A program made the translations under genes and the position numbers. The notes under the pieces were generated by a model that saw only the letters and a list, made by a program, of their open reading frames with translations, did not search any database and was not told the DNA's origin. Positions 1-12,700 of a DNA stretch of 64,000 bases are shown here, piece by piece. This DNA comes from Limnoperna fortunei (Eukaryota; Mollusca; Bivalvia; Mytilida; Modiolidae), in assembly GCA_944474755.1 (NCBI GenBank), contig OX104115.1:73632993-73696992 (forward strand), written 5' to 3'. How positions within the stretch are numbered: the stretch's first letter is position 1; every line of letters begins with the position of its first letter.

Positions 1-797
1 TGAATACACATATAAACCTTATTTGTAAATGAATACAAACAAACCTCTATCTTCTCAATGAATATACAATTTAAGAACAAATTACAAACTATTACTTTCC
101 AAACAAATGCAAACTTTTAACAAAACAGTATCTTCCAAAACAAAACATCTTCTTGGAAACTTATATACACTTATTTCATGGCCAAAAATATTGTCTTTAC
201 CATTTTTTGTACCAGATATCAAGTGTTTCTGACTAGAAAAAATAAAAATATTCACAGTTTTTTAATTTAATTTTTTCTTATTATGGGGCATATATAAAAT
301 AATTGATGTTCAATGCACCCCTAGACTTGCCACAAGTCCTTTTACATTTTTTTTGCTATTAGCGAGATAGATTTCAACATTTCTTATACTATCCACTTGT
401 GTACACCTTTGTACACACGCTGATAGTATAAAAAATGTTGATCTCTCTAATAGCAAATAATTCAAAGGGACTTGTGGCAAGTCTAATGCAACCCCAAGCC
501 TAACTCCACTTAATTAAGTGACTACTGTACAATGTGTTGTATTACCTCAAGTTTACACTTAAAAAATCAAGTAAATGTAACAGCAACCTTTACACAACAT
601 AACAGAGTTAACTCCTGGTTTTTTGCCTTTTGTTTGCCATTTTTCAAACTAGAAGTATACTGTTCCCTTTTTTAATCATACAAAATTCTGCTACACAAAG
701 GCATATTTCAGACAACATTCTTGTATTATAAAAACTATCAAAAAGAACAATTTAAAATATATCTGGAAGCCCTCAATTTTGAAATAAAATAGACCAG
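1..797. other. Downstream flank / likely 3' UTR of CCDC134
   Basis: This AT-rich stretch follows the CCDC134 stop codon on the minus strand. It holds one foldback element (322-485), listed separately. I see no coding exon. No canonical AATAAA is obvious on the minus strand; a variant ATTAAA lies near 260-270. The 3' end of the transcript cannot be placed from sequence alone. Confidence 0.5.
322..485. mobile_element. Foldback/MITE-like element, family 1, copy A
   Basis: The ends are inverted: the left end starts TAGACTTGCCACAAGTCC and the right end finishes with GGACTTGTGGCAAGTCTA. Further inverted similarity runs inward through the GCTATTAG / CTAATAGC and CTATC / GATAG blocks, so most of the element folds into one imperfect hairpin. 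Flanking ATGCACCCC and ATGCAACCCC look like a 9-10 bp target-site duplication with one indel. A second member with the same ends lies at 8694-8856. There is no coding capacity, so it is non-autonomous. Confidence 0.7.
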
Positions 798-3700
798 TCA
801 AAGTTCAGTACGACTGGCACTGCTAAGTCTTGGTCCTTTCTTCTTCTCTTTTTTCTTCTTGGGTTTCACTTTGGATTTTGCATAATCAACCACATCTTTC
901 ATAGCCTAAAAAAAATGTAACATTATACATTACTTTAATGTGGATTTAATTAGAGACACATTTTACATTTTCAACTGAAGGTATTATTTGGGTGCAATTT
1001 ATGGTTAACAAATCGGCAGCATTGTTTCAAACTGTAAGTGATAACTTAATATGCTTTTGGATGGAAATTCTACACCCAAAACTGGGCAATGTTGTATATC
1101 CAAATGGAATTGGCATTCACAGATTCCCATTATCTAACCATAATTAACAGGTACAACATTTAGATACTAAGAAATATTAACCATGCTCCTCATTATGATA
1201 TAATTAATGTTATACTTTTACATCCAGCTGGTAAATCTTTAGAAAAATCATCATGTCAAGCATAATCACTTACCATTTATCAGACTCTTTAACAAAAGAT
1301 AAGACCAGATACAGAGGGTTGAAAAGAAATAAGATACAAATGAAGTAAAACAATAAAACATACTTAAAACAAATTATGTTTTCATTTAGACATGTTTTAC
1401 TGAGAGGGGAAGTGGGTACTCAGGCAGTGTCTAGGAATTAGACTGAGCAGACCATTGCATAATGAGGCCACACATGAGATATGGCCCCTCACTGGGCAGC
1501 TGTCATGTATATGTAAACCCTGATGGCAGACCATAGGGAACAAAGTTATTAGAAAGTGCCACACTACTTACACCATTAATACCACTTCAGAAAGTTGATT
1601 TGTCTTATAATATTACAAAACTTTAAAATATCTACTTCATCTCAGAAAAGTTCCTAATTCCGCATTCATCCTACAACATTTTCTTTGAAACAAAAATCTA
1701 ACCTCTGGTTCCATTTTATCAAAAACATTGCCAAGAAACCATGCTTGCTTTGTTGTTACATTTGTTTATCCAGTTACAAATTCGTCAAAAGTATTATGCG
1801 TGCTCTCTTTAACTTATTTTAATTAAGAAATAATTCATGACTGCCCCAATTTTATGGGTTATTTAAATATAGGTAGGCATTATATTCATGACTATTTTGC
1901 CATGAGAGTTAGGTACAATATGGAATAACAAAAATAGGCAAGCAAAAACATCAGCACACAAGGGGTGTGATTTTTTAAATGGCTGGAATGGCCATATTTT
2001 ATTTAATATTTAAATAGAGGTTTGTTTCCAAAACATTTGCAGGATGTCATATTTGAATACTTCATTATAACTTGTATTTAAATATTATCATTTTTTTCCA
2101 ATTGTTTTGTGTTGTATATGTTTGTCTAATTTGTAATTTTCCCTTGACATATGGCTATTGTTCTGTCGGTTTCTTGCAATTTGACTGTTTGTGACACAAT
2201 CAGTGATGGCTTTGATCTCCCCTTTTCAAAAAAATTCTCAAAAATGTGTTCACAATAATTTTTTACATTTTCTACAAGTACCTGATCTTTCATCATCTGT
2301 GCTGCCAAACTAAATGGATTGAGATAATTATCTTCTTTTGGTATTAAACCTATTTCTTGAGACATCTACAATGCAAAAAAAAAGCTTTGTCACTAACTTT
2401 ACAACAAAATGAAGGAACCAGAAATAAACAAGTGTGGACTGTAAGCACGATCACGAAGGGATACCCCCCCCCCCCCTCAATAAAATCCTTCATGCACATC
2501 TACATATAATAATGTACTACCTTTATGCTGTTTCTTTAAATTTCATCAAGTGGTTTAGGAGGAGTTGTGCTTACAAGGGATGTGGACAGACGGTACTATA
2601 TGAGTGGAAACAAGAGTTATAAGTTAATAGTACTTGGTCATACCATAATACAGAGAATATTACTTTGATGTTACAATATAAGGGTAGCTGCTGTCTCCAT
2701 TTTAAAGAAATGAAAGGTAAGAGGTGTTCTAATGTACTACTATTCTTCTTGTTTTTCCACTCCCTCCTCTCCTCAGGCCCAAAACCCTCCCCCACCCCCA
2801 CCCCCCACCCGAAAAAAAGAAAGAAAAGGACATCAAGACATAATTAAAAACTAGAAAAACTGAGCAATGTTCACTAATTGATACCACCCACTTCCCAATT
2901 TTCAAAACACTTCAAATATCAATGTGATAAAAATGTTAAATATCAGGTGCAAAATGGCACTACGAAACAAAAATTCTGGGAAAATTTTGTCAAAATTCAT
3001 TCTGTTGTGTATGTGAAGTAGTGGATACGAGGTGGGTACCTCTTATGTCAATGATAAAGTCCATGTTTTTCTATGGGAAACCCCAAATATCATTATGCTC
3101 AAAATTTTAAATATCAGGTGCACAATGGCACTATGTGACAAAGATTCTGTGTAAGTTTCATCAAATTCTCTCACTAGTGTAGGAGTATGAGTGGCCATTC
3201 AGGTCAAAATTGCGTTATTTCTATCATGTTACTTTTAAGAAGTATCGTGATACTTTCAACTTCTATGGCGTTACTTCTTCAAAGTAAGGCAATACTTTTT
3301 TAAAAGTTACGCGTTACTTTTGTCTTTCATTTGTCATGCCATACTTTTTGAAAGTAACCTGTCACTTTTAAGAAGTATCACAATACTTTTAAATTTAGCT
3401 GCATTTATCAATAACCAATCAGAAGAAACCTTACAGATTTAATACAGTTATTGTCAAATCTTCATAAATATATTTTTTGAGGTAGCACTAATATAGTGAA
3501 AATACGTGAAAATTAACCAAATTTCACTATAACATATATATCTCACATTTGTTTACAAGATGACTTGATTTTCACAGTATAATGACCAAAAGTGGCCAAC
3601 AAACTTTACTTATTCATAATATTTTTAAAAAATCAATTCTAATATGACGTCCTGCTTTAGCTATGTAAACAAAGCAGTGTCAAAATTCCAATAAGTTTAG

Positions 3701-6700
3701 TTCGCACATGCGTAAACTGCGTGTTTTGTGTAAATGTAAAAACTGACTTACAAATGCTGTTTGTTATGTGTTATCCATAATTATCGGTATTGTTAATAAA
3801 TTAGTTATTTTTAGTCTGAATTATGAGATTTATATGATTTAAACTACTCCCGATATATTATTTTTTTAACAATTCTACATTCGAATTAATATGACGTCAC
3901 AATTAGAATAACGATGTCATATTACGCTGAACTGAAAATTTCAACTGGAACAATGCAATTTCGTTAAGATTTCTCAATATTTTTGTTTAAAAGGTACGTA
4001 CATTCAATAAAATGACGAGAATATATGTTTAAGTCAATTTTATTTGCTTTAACATACTGTTTTGGGATATATCGTATTAGTTTCAAAACAACAATATTAC
4101 CACTGAAAGGGTCCTCTTAGAACCGCTTTGAAATTTTAAAACATGTGTTAGACATATTAGAATCGAAATAGATTATTGCAAGCAGGCTTTATGGGAATTA
4201 GAACATGGTCAGACCTTATATTTGTCTTCATTTTAATATTGACAAATATAAGGTCTGACCATGTTCTAATTCCCATAAAGCCCGCTCCCAATAATCTATT
4301 TCTTAATTCTTGTACACTGTAGAAAGTAAACCTAAGCCCATTTTTCAAAAATGTTGGCTTTCCTCACAAAATAAATTGTGTCCAAAATCTAGACCAAACG
4401 AAAAGATCCTTTAGTGGTATAATGAGGATGAAAATAATTATCTAGATTATAGTATATGATACCTCTATCATTTAACAGGAATGCCATAACTGACACAGAA
4501 AATCCATTATAATCCTACTGTACCTAAATATTAAACCATGTCATGTTTTTACTTATTTTAAGAATCATTACATAAATATAGACATGCAGTGAACATGTTA
4601 TGAGATTGCACCTATTCAAAATAACTGGATCATAACAGCAGACGTAAAACATATGCAATCACGAAATTATTTACACTTTTGCCAGATGGTTAATAACTAA
4701 ACAGTTAATTTTTTGTGGCTGTTATCTAGTTTTATACAGACTTTGATGCTAAACATTAAACCAGAAATATTGATAACATCAATGGCTTCACTTCAAGGTC
4801 AAAACACAATTTTAGAAGAAATAATGAATGCAACTTATTTTGTACAGATGAAACTTTGTAGGCTAATTGGTAGTGATTAGTCCCTCTTAACAAGGTTAAT
4901 GAGTAATCAAGCATTTCCTGAAATCATCAGGTTTCCCCAAAATTTTATCCCTGCATACTGTAACTAGTTGTGTACACAAGCAGCGCCTTAATTTACATTT
5001 GAACTGAATCACTTAATGAGAGAACTTTTTATTTAAGAAATAGATCATTGCCAGTGGTCTCTATGCAAATTAGAACATGGTCAAACCTTATATTTGTGTT
5101 CATTTTATACTGTGCCATATATATTTTGATGAACCAGTCTAATACAGAATTAACCTGTTCAGTACTGTTCATATTAGCCTGATTCCGACATGTTATGGCC
5201 TAGTAAATTAACAAAGACATCATTACATGATAATTTCTGTATTGACCTATGGCTAGTTATCGGTCCTCTGCCAGCTGTATTGGCTTTTGAATGCACCTTA
5301 GACCAACACAGCAACAACAACAAAACAATAACTAGGCCGATATGGAAATCATCATGTAGTAATATCATATAAATGAGTGTCTACAAAACATGTACATCAA
5401 TTTTATTAACAGCCAATTAAGTTATACCATTCTGGAATTCTTCTTTGAACTTTTTTATATATCCTAAAGTTCACACATGACTAAAAACATTTCTAATGCT
5501 AACATACTGATTAAGTACAAATAGGACAGCAGAGGAACTGGATTGTTTTTTTGTTAAAGTTACCAGTTGATGTAATAAGCTTCATTAGTTAGGTAACCTT
5601 GATTTTATTTCACCTGTTAGAACATAGTATAAACCACAACCTAACACTTTTTGCATTAAATGAGTGCTAAAAACATATGAAATTTATGAAAGGGTGTTTG
5701 GGAATTGTTACTTGCTTTAATCCACGTGAATGAGTTTTGCATCCACAATTACAGAAATCATGCAATGTATTCAGGGGCCTCGGTGACCAGGTGGTTAAGG
5801 TAGTTGGTCTGCTATTGACATATGGCATAAATAACAATATCATTGTTGAAACCACCACCCCCCACCCTCTCCTAGTTCAACAGTTTCAGATAGCAAATCA
5901 TTTTAGACATTTTATTAATGGTTTTAATTCCTACAATGGCAGCCATCTTGGATTTAAGATCAAATAAAAAAAAACTTTTTAGAGAATCATTAAATAAACA
6001 TGCACATACAAAACCAAATACCATAATACATGTGTATAGCTGAAAACTGAAAGTGATGTTATATCTCAAGAAAACAAACAAGAACCGTTTATTATAAAAG
6101 TTACATTTTTTCAATTGTTAATTAGTATGTATCTAATAAATAAACAAACTTATATACCAAATTGAGCAGTTTTTCACTTCCGCCATCAAAGACTTTAGAT
6201 TCACCTGCAAACCACACACTCCATCCAATCAATGTGTTCCATTCCTTGTGTTTGTCATATAGGTCATGAACCACGTCAGGTAGTCTTAGCACCAAATCCC
6301 CAAACATGGCAGTGTTCTCGACAACTTTGGAAAAAGCTGCAATGAAAATAAAATTGTTTTATGACAAATATAGTTTTGAAAATAGCAGTATGTAGATCTA
6401 AGACCATGTAATTTTTAATTACAAATTTAATAATTTATCAGCATTTAGGTAAATAAACTAATTTGGAGCTTCAAAATTTGAATACTTCACCAAAACATTG
6501 TACTGGAATTTATCCCAATTCAATGTTGCACAGGGTGGCTAAAACGAAAACATAGCAAAATCTGGGGGAAAAAATAACAGCGCAGAGTGGTTAAGGGAAG
6601 TCAACTAAAAGACATCTGTCAAAGAGTCTCACTGAGTATGTTGATAATGAAATAGTAGTCTACTATTGCAATAAACCTGCTGATCAATAAAGAATTTCAC

Positions 6701-9700
6701 TGAAATATGTGTGTTCCCTTTTTCTTTTTTACAGAATTTTACAGGCGATTATCAGAATTATGGTAGACAAGCCTATAGCTAACTTATCATTTTAATTTTA
6801 ATATCGATCGGCAACATAACACTTTCTTCTTGTGTAAGTCATAAAAATACTACATTAACAAAAAAAGTATTTTTTTTGCCAAATTAATTCCTGTTTTTTT
6901 AGTTTGGTGCCATTTCATGATTTAAATAGTAACATTATGTTAATAAATACCAAAGTAACAGACACAAATATGTAGAATTAGTTGTTTTGTACTTTCATGA
7001 ATAGTAACAAAGTTTAATAACACAATTTACAATGAAGACATCACAAGTAGAATAATTTGTTTGTCTGCCAGAGACACTTTGTCTACTTATAAAAACATTA
7101 TAATAGAAATTATGTAATGAACTATTTCCTAGTTAAAATTCCCACAAATTGTTTCTTATGGTAGAAACTATTTGTAGTTTGTGGAATACAGTTCATGTAC
7201 TAGGGTACAAGAAAGAAGGAGTTCAAGAACATGTTTATGATTTGTTTACCATGCATAATATCACAGAGGCTATTTGTCTGATAAAATCAAGAAAACAGTT
7301 AAGTAAGTTATGTCCTGTTCATGAGTACATAAATTTACAGTCAGAGACTAAACATACTTTTTTAAATACAATGTATATAAAGTAGATAAGTACAGTATCA
7401 GGAAGCAGTAATAAATAATACTATAAATGATTAAAATAACAGTTAAGTCAGCTGACTGCTCCCTGTAGTAATTGATTGATTGGGTGTTTGCTTAACGTCC
7501 AGCAACCAGTATTTCAGCTTTATTCAGGACCAGAACAATAAATCAACAGAAATATGGAGTGGGATAGGACACAAGGAACACAGTTTATACTGCTAATGGA
7601 ACAGTATGGAGTTTTGGGTAGGGCGGAGAATTTAGCCTTTTGTAGCGACTACCATTAGTCTAAATCTTTTTTCAAATTTACAACAAAAATATAATGGGTC
7701 TTAATTGTGCAAGGATCGTGGCACTCTCCAAACATGCTACCCAATACGGTCGCAGCCACATAATGACCTCCTTGTAGTAATGTGACAACTCTGTTACAAA
7801 TTACACTCAGTTCATACAAATAAAAGGTGTACTTTGATGGCAGGGTGGTATAGGTAGTAAGCTATCTACTTTTAATGACAAATGTGTGACAACACTCAGG
7901 TCAAGAGTTCAAGCCAACATTAGGCAAGCTGCACTTAACTTCAACCTTTATAGACAGGGATTGCCAGTTTAGTTGCCTAAGGGTTGGGGTTTGCACCTTG
8001 TACTCTAGCTACCTAATCCAAAAAGACTGTGATTCGTTGATGAAATTTTGTAAAACCTTTTCAAACCAACAAAAAAAACTACAGTAGTCTAAATAAAAAA
8101 ATGGTCTTATCATTACAATCAGAGATTATCTATGTATATAGAATCTGCTATAAAGTGTGATTCAACATGTTTACTATAAATCTCACAAAGACCTTTATAT
8201 CCTTCAAATATCTAGTCAGGGAATAAAACTCCAAAGTCTTCAAATGAATTTGAGATTTATTATCTAACACTAAATCAGACAATCTTTCCCAATTAACTTT
8301 ATATTTTTATCATAGATCAACATCATGAAGGAAACTACTGTTTACAGAAACAAGATGTCAAGTAACAGTTATATAGTTTATACACACAGCAGCTGTCATG
8401 GTGAGATAAACTCTTTGTTAATCATTGGAATCAAAGAGGGGGATTATAAAAACCGTAGGTTGATTTCCATGTTTATCTTGGAAACCTCAACACATTGTCT
8501 CTCCTGTCCTAATAAAGACATGTTTTAGAAACTATGATTTAAACTAGTCATAAAATATCAAAGAATGTGCCCACAGAAGATTTACAACTTGCAGAAAGTT
8601 GACTTTTAGAATCAGGGTCTCGAAAGTCAAGTGATCAAGAACCGTAACTCCTCAATGACAAAACTCAGATATAGCTAGAGAATTAGACTTGCCACATGTC
8701 ACTTTGTCAATTTTAAAGATGTAACTCTCACTTTGTGACATGTCAAAGATGTAACTCTCACATCATGTGAGAGTTACATCTTTACAACCTTGTACATATG
8801 TGGGTTGATAGTTCTCTCATAACCAAAAAAAAAAAAAAGGTACTTGGGCAAGTCTAGCGAGTTAATGGAAATGGGGGAAAAGACCTTTTTCAATTGATAA
8901 AGAATCAGAAGTACTCAACAACAAAAGTAAACAGTCCAAATCAATCTTGAGGGGGCCTTGGTGGCAGAGTGGTCAAGTTAGTTAGGTTATTGATGATGTG
9001 GTCTGTCAACACTGAGATTGCGGGTTCGAGCCACACTGCAGGCAGGGTGTGCTTGACTCTAATCTTAATTGACAAGGATTGCTAGTTTTCCTACTGAAGG
9101 TCAGGGGTTTTCTCCTGGTACTCCGGCGTCCTCTCCCAATAAAAACTGGATGCCATGATATAGCTGAAAAATTTCCGACAGTGGCATTAAAACAACATTC
9201 AAACAAAACAAAATCAATCTTGACATTAAATTTATGATTAGAACAAAAAACGTTAATATTTTTAAGAACCAGTAGAAAATATACTATCAATATTTAAAGA
9301 AAAAAAGTCTTAAAAATGTATCTAGGCTACAAGAGATTTACTATATTTCCTTTTAACTTTAACACGTTCATCCACCTTTTAAACATTCTTAATTAAATTC
9401 CAGGAGATGTAGCCAAGATTTTTACAAAAACATTCAACTCATGACTGATAGTTATTAAAATCTTATACAACATTTGTCATAAGTAATCCCTGATTAAAAC
9501 AACCCTCTAAATCTATCTCTGGCATGATTAATTAAGCCTCATCTTATCTTTGAAAAATATAATCTGCTGTGGACTGAGTCACCTTTTGTAAAAAAAATTA
9601 AAATTTTACCCAGAATATCAAATATTGCATACTACACATTACAACAAGTGTGTTAAATATTTTAACACATACTTATTCAATATTTATTTTCTCTGATTTG

Positions 9701-12700
9701 GTGGCAGCTACTTGAGGACTACCATGTCTTGCTATGAATAACAAAACATGTACAGATCTTTCCAGCATTTTAATTTTGGCAACTTTCAGGGTAACATCTA
9801 CAGCTGTGGTGACCTGAGGATGCCACTGAGTTGTAAGGTTGTAATGCAGAAGGCATGGTACGTAACAAACCATCCTTAGTTGCCACAGATTGCCTTGCTA
9901 ATGACCAATTTGAGTAGACTTAGAGAAATCTAGCCCCAACAGAGGGCTAAATTCTTTGTCTCCACCAATCTCTACATATTACCCTGTGGCATGACAAATT
10001 TTATGCCTACTGATTTAGTTTATTTAATGTTTCTTAATATGTTCTTGACCTGCATATAGCTGAAATACTGTTGGTTAGATATAAACCAATCCGTCAATTA
10101 ATTTCACAAGAACATGTACTCAGCTTACAACTTAAAGTCTTCTTGTGTAACAACACTCCTCCTTGTTTAGCCAACATTATACCAACAGTGAAAATTATGT
10201 TTCTGGATTCTTAAATTAGTTCTGAGTAAATAAAATTGTGTTCCTAGGGTGTGTGCTGTACAGCAGCATTTCTTGAATTTTCAGCCTCTTTCTCGCCACA
10301 TACTGCTAACAAATAAGACAGGAAAACAAAGGGTTCATTTTTGTAAACTTGATTTAACATTCAAAAGGACATTTAAACAGCAAAAAAAATATGTTCTGTG
10401 GCATGATTATGAGGCCTGCTATGAACAAGCATGTTTTTAAAAAGATACCAATATTAGTAATACCAAACAAGTTAGCCATTCCATTCACTGTCATCATAAT
10501 GGAGTAATAAGCACTATAACAAGTAAACTTTGTCTTTCGAATTTTCTTTGTAATACTTGTCAATACCTAACTGTTAGAGCAAATAATCATAAATCACAGT
10601 TCTTTTGGGGTTAATCCCACAAATTATATTAGAAAACTAAAATCTGATTATTAAATTTGGCTGTTTATATTGTGTATAAAAAATTTAAAAACTAATCTAT
10701 TTAATTTTGTTATTTACAAAAATAAACTATTAGTTACATTGGTTTGGCCTTCCATGTACCAAACATCCTACGTCTAAAATAATTAAACTTAAAAATCTGC
10801 AGACATTGCGAGTCCGGAACTCTGGCAATAGGTTATGTTATAATGGCATAAAGCAATAATCGCAAGATTTTAAAATACTTAAAACTAATGTAAAACTTGA
10901 CATTTGTGGATTAGATAGATCAGCTGTGTAGATCACAGCTGTATTAATCATACTTCAAAAATTCCTCTAAAGATTTTAAGATTCAAAAGAATTCAGATCT
11001 AATTCAGCTGCACTGTTTGATGTTTAAGGACAAGTATTCAGTTTTTCAATGCATATAAAGGCAGAAAACACATAAATGAAAACTGCTTTTTGTCATCCTT
11101 AGCTTTCTGTGGCATATCTATTTATTTGGCATATTAATTGTAGGACATAGCATGGTTCTATTTTAATACCCCCTTTTTGATTAATATAACATTCTTTTCT
11201 ACCCACATACACAATACCTCATTTTGTTTCTAAATCTTTTTGCATCTACACAAAAGAATGAATTTCCCCTTGTTATTACATAAAACTGTTCAAAATTTAG
11301 CATATAACAAAATACCCCATTTTCAATTCTCTAGAATCTGTGTTAAAATAATATAACACTATAAACTGTATGCAATTTCATGCTTTTTGATTTTTATGAT
11401 GTGAGTATATTATTCACTACATGTATTAACAAACAAAAACATATTGCACATGACTTCTGGAAAAAAACTTTGATGAGTTTGAGTTAACTTGAGAATTTTT
11501 ATGTTGTTATGGCTACAACTTTAAGATTAAGCTTGTAGGTCAACCTAATTAAATATTATTGTAAATATATTTTTTAACTCTAAACAAATTTGCCATTCTA
11601 AGAGATCTGAACAGACTGATATAACAATTGGGTAATGACATCCTTTCTATTATCTCCCCTATTACACATAAAAACTATTATTGCCTCATTTCAAAAGTTT
11701 CATTTTTCCAGAAAACCATTGTAAGAATGACTTCCTATTTGGGAGGTTTTGCAGGTGGAGTTAAAGTGTTGACATAGTATTTTATTTCAGTTTATTCAGG
11801 AACAAAAAGTGCCGGTACTGTAAATAGTGTACTGGTAAATGTTACAATTATGGTGTCGCTAAATATTTGGGTATTAAAACTGAATCATGAATCCTAGAAA
11901 AAATATGCCTTAACAGAAGTGTATACTTTAACTGTAGATAAATATAGTAACACTGTCCATTCAACAGCAGGTGGTTATTTTTTGCATATTTATTCTGTGC
12001 CAATTAATGCTTTCAGAATTAAGCTCAAGAGTGAATTTTTTCAAAGAAGAAATTTATCCACTCAAGACTTATATCATAATTAAAAGTTTTTGACATTTTG
12101 ACAATTTCTGACCATTTTATTATAAAGTGAATATTCAATTTGTTCTTAATATTACATTATCATGTGGATCGTCACACTTTTACCTTGTGTGACTGTCTCG
12201 GTATAAAATATACCTTTTGTAACTATTTCAAAACCCAACCATATTTATATCTTCTCATTCTGAGGATAATCAGACATTTATCTTTCCTGTTGTTTTATTA
12301 TCACATGGATATTGACAATTTGACCTCCTCTGATTGTTCCATTATCAAACAGATATTCAAATTGTACCTTTTCTGAACATTTTATTACATTATATTCACA
12401 TTTCTACTTCAAAGTGGACATTAACTTTTAAAATTTGTCATTATTAAGTGGATAGTAACAGCAGCACCCTCTATGACTGCTACATTATCCAATAACTTGT
12501 TTTCACCCTGAATATACTAGCCGAAAGACTTCTCAATGGACATAATGCAAAGATACAATCAATCAATCATTATCCAATTACATAATTATCTTCTCTTTCA
12601 TTTTTGTAACATATCTGACTGTTTCCTTAATATTAACATTAACATTAACATATTAACATTTTTTTTTACATTTTATGTGTTCTTACTGTTTTATTATAAG

